From Paraburkholderia caballeronis (GTDB taxonomy: Bacteria > Pseudomonadota > Gammaproteobacteria > Burkholderiales > Burkholderiaceae), in assembly GCF_900104845.1 (NCBI RefSeq), contig NZ_FNSR01000001.1, positions 930,001-994,000 of the forward strand: 64,000 nucleotides of DNA, in the 5' to 3' direction. Shown piece after piece: positions 55,157-64,000 of this stretch. Positions within the stretch are counted from its first letter, which is position 1. The number at the start of each line of letters is the position of its first letter. The position numbers and the translations under genes were made by a program. A model generated the notes under the pieces. It was not told the DNA's origin. It did not search any database and saw only the letters and a list, made by a program, of their open reading frames with translations.

Positions 55157-55792
55157 ATGTCCGCCATTCCCCGCCGCGCGCTCGTCGTGATCGACGTGCA
55201 GAACGAATACGTGACCGGCGATCTGCCGATCGAATACCCGGACGTCCGGACCTCGCTTGCGAACATCGGCCGCGCGATGGACGCCGCGCGCGCGGCCGGC
55301 GTGCCGGTCGTCGTCGTGCAGAACTTCGCGCCGGCCAGCTCGCCGCTGTTCGCGCGCGGCAGCGCCGGCGCGGAGCTGCATCCGGTCGTCGCGTCGCGCG
55401 AGCGCGACCATTACGTCGAGAAGTCGCTGCCGAGCGCGTTCGCGCAGACCGGCCTCGCCGACTGGCTCGCCGCGCGCGGCATCGACACGCTGACGGTCGC
55501 CGGCTACATGACGCACAACTGCGACGCGTCGACCGTGTTCGAGGCGACCCACCGCGGGTTGAAGGTCGAATTCCTCGCGGACGCGACCGGCTCGGTGCCG
55601 TACGAGAACGACGCGGGTTTCGCGAGCGCCGAGGACATCCACCGGGTGTTCAGCGTCGTGATGCAGTCGCGTTTCGCGGCGGTCGCGACGACCGATGCGT
55701 GGCTCGCGGCCGTCGAGGCCGGCGTGCCGCTGCCGGTCAGCAACATTTATGTGTCGAACCAGAAGGCGCGAGCGACGCAGGCGGCCGCGTGA
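55157..55792 (+). CDS. Isochorismatase-family cysteine hydrolase
   Basis: Protein of 211 residues. The triad is Asp in LVVIDVQNEY near 12, Lys in YVEKSLPSAF near 91 and Cys in AGYMTHNCDAST near 120. The enzyme should hydrolyse a C-N or C-O bond; substrates in the family include nicotinamide, N-carbamoylsarcosine and isochorismate, and the one here is unknown. AGGGAG precedes the ATG. The divergent GlxA-type gene suggests induction by the substrate. Confidence 0.85.
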   Translation: MSAIPRRALVVIDVQNEYVTGDLPIEYPDVRTSLANIGRAMDAARAAGVPVVVVQNFAPASSPLFARGSAGAELHPVVASRERDHYVEKSLPSAFAQTGLADWLAARGIDTLTVAGYMTHNCDASTVFEATHRGLKVEFLADATGSVPYENDAGFASAEDIHRVFSVVMQSRFAAVATTDAWLAAVEAGVPLPVSNIYVSNQKARATQAAA

Positions 55793-55966
55793 CAGCGCAC
55801 TGAACGGCCGCGGCGGACCGAAGTGGCGCTGCCGCGGCGCGATTGCGGGAAGCCCGCCGCAGCAATGCCCAGCAGCGGCGGACAGCAGCCGTGAGCGGCC
55901 GGGACGAACGCCAGGACAACGAACCGGAGCACGAAGGCAGGCGGGGATGACGCGCCCCGGCGCGGA

Positions 55967-56620
55967 CTAACGCGTCGGCGCCTCGTTCCCGTTGCGCAGC
56001 GCCGGACTGAACCGCAGCGCGTCGAGCAGCGCATCGACCGCCGCTTCCGCGCCGGCCGCGACGTCGAACAGGTCCGGCAGGATCGCCATGTCGCGCAGCG
56101 CGCCGCCGATGAACGAATGGACGACCCGCGCCGCGCGCGCCGGGTCGAGGTCGGCCGGCAACTGGTGCTTAGAGATCGCGTTGCGCAGCCCTTCTTCGAG
56201 CTTCCCCAGCCCTTCGCGCATGTTCGACTGATGGCGGGTCATCACCGGCCCCATCTCTTCGACGAACTCGCACTTCAGAAACAGGATGTCGAACACGCGG
56301 CGGCGGCGCGCGTCCGTCGCCGTGTTGCGCAGGCATAACGTGCACATTTCGCGGATCCGGCCGAGCGGATCGATTTCGTTGGGATCGACGGACGCCGCCT
56401 TCAGCTCGTCGAGCGGCAGCAGCACGCGGTCGAACATCGCGGTGAACAGGTCGCCCTTGTTCGCGAAATGCCAGTAGATCGCGCCACGCGTGACGCCCGC
56501 CGCGTGCGCGATATCGGCCAGCGACGTCCGGGACACGCCCTTGTCGTAAAAGAGCCGCTCGGCGGCGTCGAGGATACCGTTGCGCGTCTCCTGCGCTTCC
56601 TCTTTGGTGCGTCGGACCAT
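55967..56620 (-). CDS. bpeR: TetR-family repressor of the RND efflux operon
   Basis: Protein of 217 residues. The TetR helix-turn-helix reads DAAERLFYDKGVSRTSLADIAHAAGVTRGAIYWHF near 18-52, as in AcrR. The ligand domain follows (LDELKAAS and later VHSFIGGALRDMAIL). By position, divergent from an AcrAB-TolC-type operon as bpeR is from bpeAB-oprB, and by an AcrR-like operator in the gap, it should repress the pump. No good ribosome site precedes the ATG. Confidence 0.85.
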   Translation of the reverse strand: MVRRTKEEAQETRNGILDAAERLFYDKGVSRTSLADIAHAAGVTRGAIYWHFANKGDLFTAMFDRVLLPLDELKAASVDPNEIDPLGRIREMCTLCLRNTATDARRRRVFDILFLKCEFVEEMGPVMTRHQSNMREGLGKLEEGLRNAISKHQLPADLDPARAARVVHSFIGGALRDMAILPDLFDVAAGAEAAVDALLDALRFSPALRNGNEAPTR

Positions 56621-57041
56621 GTTCTGCGGTTTGCGGTAATGGCGGGATGTCTCCGCTGCTTTTTAAACGCGGGACGCAACAATCGATCTATGCGTCTGCC
56701 AGATTACGAACTGAACGTGCGTCCGAAAGCGTCCGGGAAGCATTTTGTCCTTTTACATGCATTCACGAATGTATCTATAATAGCACCCCACCGATTGGTC
56801 ACCCCAACCTGTGATGTCCGGTTAATATCCGTCACTGGCCACAGAGATCTTACGAATTCCTTCGCGCGACGGTTTGTTCGGCCGCGCGTTCTGTGTCGTC
56901 CGGCGGGTGTGCGGGCTGGTCCGCGCCGTTCGTCCCGCCCGGGGGCCGTCAAGTGTTGCCACTCTGGCGTGCGTTGTCGTCCTGCACCAGATTCCGGACG
57001 CCGCATTCCTTTTAATGTCAGTCATAGACAGAGGTCGCTCC
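56621..57041. other. Divergent regulatory region of the efflux locus
   Basis: These 421 bases between the repressor and the adaptor genes contain the operator-promoter (56752-56781) and then about 250 bases of leader before the adaptor start. The leader holds open frames that look like shadows; no hairpin or uORF stands out beyond GC-rich stretches. Confidence 0.6.
56752..56781 (+). promoter_or_regulatory. Efflux promoter with overlapping AcrR-like operator
   Basis: TTTACA (-35, 56752-56757) and TATAAT (-10, 56776-56781) are 18 bases apart. Between them, at 56754-56777, lies an inverted repeat TACATGCATTC-AC-GAATGTATCTA with 9 of 11 pairs matching. From memory it differs from the E. coli AcrR operator at about five of 24 positions. 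A repressor bound there would cover the promoter. Confidence 0.8.
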
Positions 57042-58259
57042 ATGCGCGTCGAACGGGTTCCATTTCGCCTAATCAGTGCCGCGACGGCTGCCATAGTGCT
57101 CGCAGCGTGCGGGCAGAAGCAGTCTGCACCGCCGCCGCAGACACCCGAAGTGGGTGTCGTCACCGTCCAGCCGACTCCGGTGCCGGTCGTCTCCGAACTG
57201 CCGGGCCGCACCAATGCGTTCCTCGTCGCGCAGGTGCGCGCGCGGGTGGATGGCATCGTGCTGCGCCGCGAATTCATCGAAGGCACGATGGTGAAGGCGG
57301 GGCAACGGCTGTACAAGATCGATCCGGCTCCGTACATCGCCGCGCTGAACAACGCGAAGGCGACCCTCGCGCGCGCGCAGGCGAACCTCGTCTCGACCAC
57401 CGCGCAGGCGAACCGCTACAAGGTGCTGGTCGCATCGAACGCGGTCAGCAAGCAGGACTACGACAATGCGGTCGCCGCCGAAGGCCAGGCCGCCGCCGAC
57501 GTGAACGCCGGCAAGGCGTCGGTCGATACCGCGCAGATCAACCTCGGCTACACGGATGTCACGTCGCCGATCACCGGCCAGGTCGGCATTTCGCAGGTGA
57601 CGCCGGGCGCGTACGTGCAGGCGAGCCAGGCGACGCTGATGTCGACGGTCCAGCAGCTCGACCCGATGTACGTCGACCTCACGCAGTCGAGCCTCGACGG
57701 CCTGCGGCTGCGCCGCGAGGTGCAGGAAGGCCGCCTGAAGACGAACGGCCCGAACGCCGCGAAGGTCAAGCTGTTCCTCGAAGACGGCCGCACCTATCCG
57801 GAAACCGGCAAGCTGCAGTTCACCGACGTGACGGTCGACCAGACTACCGGCTCGGTGACGATCCGCGCGATTTTCCCGAACAAGGACGGCGTGCTGCTGC
57901 CCGGCATGTTCGTGCGCGCGCAGATCGAGGAAGGCATCAACAACGACGCGTTCCTCGTGCCGCAGATCGGCGTCACGCACGACCAGAAGGGTCAGGCGAC
58001 CGCGCTCGTCGTCGGACCGGACAACAAGGTGTCGCTGCATACGCTCGTCACGGCCGGCACGCAGGGCCAGAACTGGGTCGTGCAGGGCGGACTCGAAGCG
58101 GGCGACCGCGTGATCGTGCAGGGCACCGAGAAGGTTCGCCCGGGCGCGACCGTGAAGCCGATTCCCGCGCAGCTCCCGCCGCCGCCCGCAACGGGTCCGC
58201 TGGCGGCACCCGCATCGGCCAGCGGCGCGCAGCCGGCATCCGCTGCGTCCGGCGCGTAA
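57042..58259 (+). CDS. bpeA: RND efflux membrane-fusion (adaptor) lipoprotein
   Basis: Protein of 405 residues with a lipoprotein signal ending LAAC at Cys23. Family segments follow in order: beta-barrel/lipoyl edge GVVTVQPTPVPVVSELPGRT, RVDGIVLRREFIEGTMVKAGQRLYKIDP, a coiled hairpin near 90-160 (SNAVSKQDYDNAVAAEGQAA), then TSPITGQVGISQVTPGAYVQ. It links the inner-membrane pump to the outer-membrane channel. Pro/Ala/Ser tail. Similarity by eye is to AcrA/BpeA. It begins a three-gene operon. Confidence 0.9.
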   Translation: MRVERVPFRLISAATAAIVLAACGQKQSAPPPQTPEVGVVTVQPTPVPVVSELPGRTNAFLVAQVRARVDGIVLRREFIEGTMVKAGQRLYKIDPAPYIAALNNAKATLARAQANLVSTTAQANRYKVLVASNAVSKQDYDNAVAAEGQAAADVNAGKASVDTAQINLGYTDVTSPITGQVGISQVTPGAYVQASQATLMSTVQQLDPMYVDLTQSSLDGLRLRREVQEGRLKTNGPNAAKVKLFLEDGRTYPETGKLQFTDVTVDQTTGSVTIRAIFPNKDGVLLPGMFVRAQIEEGINNDAFLVPQIGVTHDQKGQATALVVGPDNKVSLHTLVTAGTQGQNWVVQGGLEAGDRVIVQGTEKVRPGATVKPIPAQLPPPPATGPLAAPASASGAQPASAASGA

Positions 58260-58277
58260 TAACAGGGGGCCTGTTTC

Positions 58278-61200
58278 ATGGCAAAGTTCTTTATCGATCG
58301 CCCGATTTTTGCGTGGGTGATCGCCATCATCCTGATGCTAGCGGGCATCGCGTCGGTGTTTACGCTGCCGGTCGCGCAATACCCGACCATCGCGCCGCCG
58401 GCGATCCAGATCAGCGCAACCTATCCGGGCGCGTCGGCCAGCACGGTGGAAGACACCGTCACGCAGGTGATCGAGCAGCAGATGAGCGGTCTCGACCACT
58501 TGCTGTACCTCGCGTCGACCAGTGACGACTCCGGCACCGCGACCATCACGCTGACGTTCGCCGCCGGCACGAATCCGGACATCGCGCAGGTGCAGGTGCA
58601 GAACAAGCTGCAACTGGCGACGCCGATCCTGCCGCAGGTCGTGCAGCAGCTCGGCATCAAGGTCACGAAGTCGAGCAGCAGCTTCCTGCTGGTGATGGCG
58701 TTCGTGTCCGAAGACGGCAGCATGCAGAAGTACGACCTCACGAACTACGTGGCGTCGAACATCCAGGATCCGGTCAGCCGGATCGACGGCGTCGGCACGG
58801 TCACGCTGTTCGGCTCGCAGTACGCGATGCGGATCTGGCTCGACCCGACCCGCCTGACGAACTACGGGCTCACGCCGGTCGACGTGACGGCGGCGCTCAC
58901 CGCGCAGAACGTGCAGGTCGCGGGCGGCCAGCTCGGCGGCACGCCGGCGGTGCCGGGCCAGGCGCTGCAGGCGACGATCACCGAGGCGACGCTGCTGCGC
59001 ACGCCGGACGAGTTCGGCAACGTGCTGCTGAAGGTGAACCAGGACGGCTCGCGCGTGCTGCTGCGCGACGTCGCGCGGATCGAACTCGGCGCCGAGAACT
59101 ACAACTTCGACACGAAGTACAACGGCCAGCCGACGGCGGGCTTCGGCATCCAGCTCGCGACCGGCGCGAACGCGCTGCAGACCGCGAAGCTGGTGCGCGC
59201 GAAGATCGACGAGCTGTCGAAGTACTTCCCGCACGGTCTCGTCGTGAAGTATCCGTACGACACGACGCCGTTCGTGCGGCTGTCGATCGAGGAAGTGATC
59301 AAGACGCTGCTGGAAGGCATCGTGCTGGTGTTCCTCGTGATGTACCTGTTCCTGCAGAACCTGCGCGCGACGCTGATTCCGACGATCGCGGTGCCAGTCG
59401 TGCTGCTCGGCACGTTCGCGATCATGGCGGCGGTCGGCTTCTCGATCAACACGCTGTCGATGTTCGGCCTCGTGCTCGCCATCGGCCTGCTGGTGGACGA
59501 CGCGATCGTGGTCGTCGAGAACGTCGAGCGGGTGATGGCGGAAGAAGGGCTATCGCCGAAGGATGCGACCCGCAAGGCGATGGGCCAGATCACCGGCGCG
59601 CTCGTCGGCGTCGCGCTCGTGCTGTCGGCGGTGTTCGTGCCGGTCGCGTTCTCCGGCGGTTCGGTCGGCGCGATCTACCGGCAGTTCTCGCTGACGATCG
59701 TCGCGGCGATGGTGCTGTCCGTGCTGGTCGCGTTGATTCTGACGCCGGCGCTGTGCGCGACGATCCTGAAGCCGGTCCAGAAGGGCGACCACGGCGTGAA
59801 AACCGGCTTCTTCGGCTGGTTCAACCGCACGTTCGAGAGGAGCCGCGACAAGTACCACAACGGCGTGTACCACGTGATCCGCCGTTCGGGCCGCTGGCTC
59901 ATCATCTACATCGCGGTGATCGTCGCGGTCGGGCTGCTGTTCGTGCGGCTGCCGAAGTCGTTCCTGCCGGACGAGGATCAGGGCACGATGTTCGTGCTCG
60001 TGCAGACGCCGTCCGGCTCGACCCAGGAAACGACCGCGCGCACGCTGACGAACATCTCGAACTACCTGCTCAACGACGAGAAGGAAATCGTCGATTCGGT
60101 GTTCACGGTGAACGGTTTCAGCTTCGCGGGCCGCGGCCAGAACTCCGGTCTCGTGTTCGTGCGGCTGAAGGACTACTCCGAGCGGCAGCACGCGAACCAG
60201 AAGGTGCAGGCGCTGGTCGGCCGGGTGTTCGGGCACTTCGCGTCGTACAAGGATGCGATGGTGATCCCGGTGAATCCGCCGTCGATTCCGGAACTCGGCA
60301 CCGCGTCGGGCTTCGACTTCCAGCTTGAGGATCGCGCGGGTCTCGGCCACGAGGCGCTGATGGCCGCGCGCAACCAGTTGCTCGGGATGGCCGCGCAGGA
60401 TCCGATGCTCGCGCTCGTGCGCCCGAACGGCCTGAACGACACGCCGCAGTTCAAGGTCAACATCGACCGCGAGAAGGCGGAGGCGCTCGGCGTGACGGCA
60501 GCGGCGGTCGACCAGACGTTCTCGATCGCGTGGGCGTCGCAGTACGTGAACAACTTCCTCGATACCGACGGCCGGATCAAGAAGGTGTACGTGCAGGGCG
60601 ATGCGCCGTTCCGGATGAACGAGTCCGACATGCATACCTGGTACGTGCGCAACGGCACGGGCGGGATGGTGCCGTTCAGCGCGTTCGCGACCGGCCACTG
60701 GACCTACGGCTCGCCGAAGCTCGAACGCTACAACGGGATCTCGTCGGTCGAAATCCAGGGGGCGGCGGCGGCGGGCAAGAGTACCGGCCAGGCGATGACG
60801 GCGATGGAAGCGATCGCTGCCAAGCTGCCCGCGGGCATCGGCTACGAGTGGACCGGCCTGTCGTTCCAGGAACGCCAGTCGGGTTCGCAGGCGCCTATCC
60901 TGTACGGCATCTCGATCCTCGTCGTGTTCCTGTGTCTCGCGGCGCTGTACGAAAGCTGGTCGATTCCGTTCGCGGTCATCATGGTGGTGCCGCTCGGCGT
61001 GCTCGGCGCGCTGCTCGCGGTCACGCTGCGCGGTCTGGAAAACGACGTGTTCTTCCAGGTCGGCCTGCTGACCACCGTCGGCCTGTCCGCGAAGAACGCC
61101 ATTCTGATCGTCGAGTTCGCGCGCGAACTGCAGCAGGGCGAGGGGATGGGACCGGTCGAGGCGGCGCTCGAAGCGGCGCGGCTGCGGCTGCGGCCGATCC

Positions 61201-61523
61201 TGATGACGTCGATGGCGTTCGTGCTCGGCGTGCTGCCGCTCGCGATCAGCAACGGCGCGGGTTCGGCGAGCCAGCACGCGATCGGCACCGGCGTGATCGG
61301 CGGGATGCTGACGGCGACGTTCCTCGCGATCTTCATGATCCCGATGTTCTTCGTCGTGATTCGCGCGAAGTTCTCCGGCGACAAGGAAGATCCGGCGGTG
61401 GCGCTCGGTCATTACGAAGAGCACCATGCGCACGACCATGACGACGATGCCGGCAACGCGGGCGGCACGGGCGGCGACGGCGGTTCCGGTGGCGGCAACG
61501 GTTCGGGCAAGGAAGGACATTGA
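58278..61523 (+). CDS. bpeB: RND multidrug efflux transporter
   Basis: Protein of 1081 residues, AcrB/BpeB type. It opens [20 protein letters not shown]; the proton-relay aspartates lie in [18 protein letters not shown] near 405 and the TM10 Lys in [13 protein letters not shown] near 940. Two large periplasmic loops follow TM1 and TM7. It pumps drugs out with proton uptake. The last 40 residues form an unusual tail with a His/Asp cluster ([13 protein letters not shown]) and then a Gly-rich run, not usual in AcrB. It begins 18 bases after the adaptor gene and ends one base before the channel gene. Confidence 0.93.
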   Translation: MAKFFIDRPIFAWVIAIILMLAGIASVFTLPVAQYPTIAPPAIQISATYPGASASTVEDTVTQVIEQQMSGLDHLLYLASTSDDSGTATITLTFAAGTNPDIAQVQVQNKLQLATPILPQVVQQLGIKVTKSSSSFLLVMAFVSEDGSMQKYDLTNYVASNIQDPVSRIDGVGTVTLFGSQYAMRIWLDPTRLTNYGLTPVDVTAALTAQNVQVAGGQLGGTPAVPGQALQATITEATLLRTPDEFGNVLLKVNQDGSRVLLRDVARIELGAENYNFDTKYNGQPTAGFGIQLATGANALQTAKLVRAKIDELSKYFPHGLVVKYPYDTTPFVRLSIEEVIKTLLEGIVLVFLVMYLFLQNLRATLIPTIAVPVVLLGTFAIMAAVGFSINTLSMFGLVLAIGLLVDDAIVVVENVERVMAEEGLSPKDATRKAMGQITGALVGVALVLSAVFVPVAFSGGSVGAIYRQFSLTIVAAMVLSVLVALILTPALCATILKPVQKGDHGVKTGFFGWFNRTFERSRDKYHNGVYHVIRRSGRWLIIYIAVIVAVGLLFVRLPKSFLPDEDQGTMFVLVQTPSGSTQETTARTLTNISNYLLNDEKEIVDSVFTVNGFSFAGRGQNSGLVFVRLKDYSERQHANQKVQALVGRVFGHFASYKDAMVIPVNPPSIPELGTASGFDFQLEDRAGLGHEALMAARNQLLGMAAQDPMLALVRPNGLNDTPQFKVNIDREKAEALGVTAAAVDQTFSIAWASQYVNNFLDTDGRIKKVYVQGDAPFRMNESDMHTWYVRNGTGGMVPFSAFATGHWTYGSPKLERYNGISSVEIQGAAAAGKSTGQAMTAMEAIAAKLPAGIGYEWTGLSFQERQSGSQAPILYGISILVVFLCLAALYESWSIPFAVIMVVPLGVLGALLAVTLRGLENDVFFQVGLLTTVGLSAKNAILIVEFARELQQGEGMGPVEAALEAARLRLRPILMTSMAFVLGVLPLAISNGAGSASQHAIGTGVIGGMLTATFLAIFMIPMFFVVIRAKFSGDKEDPAVALGHYEEHHAHDHDDDAGNAGGTGGDGGSGGGNGSGKEGH

Positions 61524-61524
61524 G

Positions 61525-63048
61525 ATGCTTAAACATTCGGTAATCGCAGTCGCCGCCGCGCTCTTCGCCGCGGGCTGCACGATGGCGCCGAAGTACGTGC
61601 GCCCGGACGCACCGGTGTCGTCCGCGTTCCCGCAGGGCGGCGTGTACGGCACGCAGCCGGCCGTCGGCGCGGGCGGCCGCAGCGCGAACGGCGCGGCGGC
61701 CACGGACATCGGCTGGCGCGACTTCTTCGTCGATCCGCGCCTGCAGCAGCTCGTGACGATCGCGCTGAAGAACAACCGCGACCTGCGCGTGTCGGTGCTG
61801 AACATCGAGGCCGCGCGCGCGCAGTACCAGATCACGCGCGCGGAACTGCTGCCGACGCTCGACGGCGTCGGTTCGGGCTCGATCCAGCGTTATCCGGCCG
61901 GCGTTTCGTCGACCGGCGGGCCGTTGATCTCGCGGGCCTACAACGTCGGCCTGTCCGCGTCGTGGGAACTCGACCTGTTCGGCCGCGTGCAGAGCCTGAA
62001 GGACGAGGCGCTCGCGCAATACTTCGCGACCGCGCAGGCGCGCAAGGCGGCGGAAATCTCGCTGGTGTCGCAGGTCGCCGACCAGTATCTGACGATGCTG
62101 GCCGACGACGACCTGCTGACGGTCACGCGCGACACGCTGAAGACCGCGCAGGAGTCGTACAACATCACGAAGCTGCAGTTCGACAACGGCACCGGCAGCG
62201 AACTCGATCTGCGCCAGGCGCAGACCGTGGTCGAGACCGCGCAGGCGAACCTGCAGGCGCAGGAACGCGCGCGCGCGCAGGCGGAGAACGCGCTCGTGCT
62301 GCTGATCGGCGAACCGCTGCCGGCGGATCTGCCGGCGGGACAAAAGCTCGATTCGCAGGATCTGCTGACGGACGTGCCGGCGGGCTTGCCGTCCGATCTG
62401 CTGACGCGCCGTCCGGACGTGATGGAAGCCGAACAGACGCTGCTCGCGGCGAACGCGAACATCGGCGCGGCGCGCGCGGCGTTTTTCCCGCAGATCTCGC
62501 TGACCGGCGCGTTCGGCACCGCCAGCCCGACGCTCGGCGGCCTCTTCAAGGCCGGCACCGCCGCGTGGAGTTTCGCGCCGCAGATCGCGCTGCCGATCTT
62601 CGAGGGCGGCCAGAACATCGCGAACCTCGATCTCGCGCACGTGCAGAAGCGCATCGAGATCGCGAACTACGAGAAGGCGATCCAGTCGGCGTTCCGCGAA
62701 GTGGCGGACGGGCTTGCCGCGCGCGGCACGTACGACCAGCAGATCGCGGCGCTGGAGCGCAACACCTTCGCGAATCAGCGTCGGCTCGACCTGTCGGACC
62801 TGCGTTACCGCAACGGCGTGGACAGCTATCTGTCGGTGCTGACCGCGCAGACGGACCTGTACGCGGCGCAGCAGGAGTTGATCTCGGCGCGGCTCGCGCG
62901 GCTGTCGAACCTCGTCGACCTGTATCGCGCGCTCGGCGGCGGGTGGATCGAGCACGCGGGCGACACGCCGCGTCCGGCCGACGCGCCGGTCGATTACGGC
63001 GCGGCGAGCGCACCGGTCGCGGCTTCGGCGCCGGCATCGGCGGGCTGA
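61525..63048 (+). CDS. oprB: Outer-membrane efflux lipoprotein (OprM/TolC family)
   Basis: Protein of 507 residues with a lipobox FAAGC at Cys18. Two outer-membrane efflux-protein repeats are evident (LVTIALKNNRDLRVSVLNIEAARAQYQITRAELLPTL, then RRPDVMEAEQTLLAANANIGAARAAFFP) with the usual equatorial segments. It should form the trimeric exit duct of the pump. The ATG lies one base after the pump stop, so coupling is likely. The tail is Ala/Pro-rich. The name follows the BpeAB-OprB operon and is by position. Confidence 0.9.
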   Translation: MLKHSVIAVAAALFAAGCTMAPKYVRPDAPVSSAFPQGGVYGTQPAVGAGGRSANGAAATDIGWRDFFVDPRLQQLVTIALKNNRDLRVSVLNIEAARAQYQITRAELLPTLDGVGSGSIQRYPAGVSSTGGPLISRAYNVGLSASWELDLFGRVQSLKDEALAQYFATAQARKAAEISLVSQVADQYLTMLADDDLLTVTRDTLKTAQESYNITKLQFDNGTGSELDLRQAQTVVETAQANLQAQERARAQAENALVLLIGEPLPADLPAGQKLDSQDLLTDVPAGLPSDLLTRRPDVMEAEQTLLAANANIGAARAAFFPQISLTGAFGTASPTLGGLFKAGTAAWSFAPQIALPIFEGGQNIANLDLAHVQKRIEIANYEKAIQSAFREVADGLAARGTYDQQIAALERNTFANQRRLDLSDLRYRNGVDSYLSVLTAQTDLYAAQQELISARLARLSNLVDLYRALGGGWIEHAGDTPRPADAPVDYGAASAPVAASAPASAG

Positions 63049-63094
63049 TCGACGCGACGCGGCTGTCGGCCGTTACGGCGGCATCGCAAGCGGA

Positions 63095-63125
63095 AAGCGC
63101 CACGGGAGACCGTGGCGCTTTTTTA
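63095..63125 (+). terminator. Terminator of the efflux operon
   Basis: AAGCGCCACGG (63095-63105) pairs perfectly with CCGTGGCGCTT (63110-63120) around GAGA, followed by TTTT and A. Confidence 0.92.
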
Positions 63126-63215
63126 TTGCCTGGCGTAGCGGATGGCGGATACCGTTCGCGGAGACGGGTGATGCCCAGGTGCCTGGCGCACAGCGTCCAG
63201 GCACCGACGCACGAA

Positions 63216-64000
63216 TCACCGCATCGCCGCTTGCGGCATCTCCTGACCCGCTTCGCGCGTGCCGTCGTCGCTACCGTCCGGCGCCGCATGACGTCCGTCG
63301 AAGTCGCGTCCCGCGCGGCGGATCGCCCGCCGCGCCGCGCTTTCTCGGCTCACGCCGTTGAACACGAGGTTCAGCACGACCGCCGACACCGACGCGAGCA
63401 GGATCCCGCTATGCAGCAGCGGCGACAGCGCGGCGGGCAGCCTCGCGAAGAAAGGCGGCGACACGACCGGCACGAGCCCGAGGCCGATACTCACCGCGAC
63501 GATGAACAGGTTGTGCTGGTTTTTCACGAAGTCGACCTTCGCGAGCACCTTGATCCCGCTCGCGGCGACCATCCCGAACATCACGATGCCCGCGCCGCCG
63601 AGCACGAACGGCGGCACCGACGCGACCGTCTGCGCCATCTTCGGAAAGAGCCCGAGCGCGACGAGGAGCGCGCCGCCGGTCGCGCACACGTAGCGGCTTT
63701 TCACGCCGGTCACGCCGATCAGCCCGACGTTCTGCGAGAACGACGTGTGCGGGAACGAATTGAACACGCCGCCGATCAGCGTGCCGAGCCCGTCGACGCG
63801 CAGCCCGCGCACGAGCGCGCGCTGGTCGACCGGACGCTCGACCATGTCGCCGACCGCGAGGAACATGCCGGTCGATTCGATGAACGTGACGAACATCACG
63901 GTGACCATCGTCGCGATCGCGAGCGGATCGAAGTGCGGCATCCCGAAGTGGAACGGCATCACGAAACCGACCCACGGCGCGGCGGTCACGCCGTCGAGGT
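63216..64000 (-). CDS. NCS2 nucleobase:cation symporter (partial)
   Basis: The last 261 codons of a gene whose start lies beyond the right edge. The NCS2 signature is clear in FNSFPHTSFSQNVGLIGVTGVKSRYV; helices before and after it (MVTVMFVTFIESTGMFLAVGDMV, GALLVALGLFPKMAQTV, FVLGGAGIVMFGMVAASGI) follow the family order. It resembles xanthine, uric acid or uracil permeases; which one cannot be told from this part. A cytoplasmic charged tail of about 45 residues ends the chain. It converges on the efflux operon. Confidence 0.88.
   Translation of the reverse strand, partial: LDGVTAAPWVGFVMPFHFGMPHFDPLAIATMVTVMFVTFIESTGMFLAVGDMVERPVDQRALVRGLRVDGLGTLIGGVFNSFPHTSFSQNVGLIGVTGVKSRYVCATGGALLVALGLFPKMAQTVASVPPFVLGGAGIVMFGMVAASGIKVLAKVDFVKNQHNLFIVAVSIGLGLVPVVSPPFFARLPAALSPLLHSGILLASVSAVVLNLVFNGVSRESAARRAIRRAGRDFDGRHAAPDGSDDGTREAGQEMPQAAMR

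Overview
The window is chromosomal DNA from a high-GC betaproteobacterium, most likely Burkholderia sensu lato (Burkholderia, Paraburkholderia or a close relative). The reasons are strong GC bias at third codon positions, the recA-recX and sucCD neighbourhoods, the pgk-pyk-fbaA-purCEK run, a type IV pilin next to a PglL-type glycosyltransferase, and a three-gene RND efflux operon with a divergent TetR gene that matches the layout of bpeR-bpeAB-oprB. I see no insertion sequence, integrase, prophage or CRISPR array. This reads as core chromosome, so most points of interest are regulatory sites and unusual protein extensions, not a mobile novelty.

Layout. 0.4-8.5 kb: a di-iron ferritin-like protein, a small split-barrel-like protein, the RNA helicase RhlE, a hemolysin III membrane protein, a pair of multihaem cytochromes c, a CopD-type membrane protein and a small membrane protein. 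8.8-14.5 kb: galactonate dehydratase and its divergent GntR regulator with a palindromic operator between them, a 37-residue secreted peptide gene, a large PAS-GGDEF-EAL protein and tRNA-Met. 14.6-19 kb: an MHS-type transporter and a two-component system. 19-24 kb: recA under a consensus LexA box, recX, a DUF2889-type gene and sucCD. 24-28.6 kb: terC, a type IV pilin and its probable O-oligosaccharyltransferase, a MazG-like pyrophosphohydrolase and moaC.

28.7-35.3 kb: a BepA-like metalloprotease, then a leftward series (hypothetical protein, YheT-type hydrolase, NTF2-like protein, waaF, CHCC zinc finger, ilvE). 35.7-44.3 kb: pgk, pyk, fbaA, purC, purE, purK and a Sua5-type threonylcarbamoyl-AMP synthase. 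44.3-52 kb: an SGNH lipoprotein esterase, DacB/PBP4, and an envelope-stress unit of response regulator, sensor kinase and Do-type protease, with a PmrA-type direct repeat just upstream of the protease. 52-56 kb: small proteins, a GlxA-type regulator and a divergent cysteine hydrolase. 56-63 kb: the tetR / RND efflux locus with an AcrR-like operator on its promoter. The right edge cuts an NCS2 nucleobase transporter.

How the parts fit. Several regulators sit next to a visible candidate target site: DgoR with the palindrome at 10008-10025, LexA at recA, the OmpR-family regulator at 48.2 kb with the 17-bp box at 50265-50281, and the TetR repressor with the 24-bp inverted repeat over the efflux promoter. 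The tRNA-Met promoter is embedded in a perfect hairpin. The pgk, spacer and pyk regions form one reading frame interrupted by a single TGA. All functional names rest on motif recognition by eye; no database search was run.
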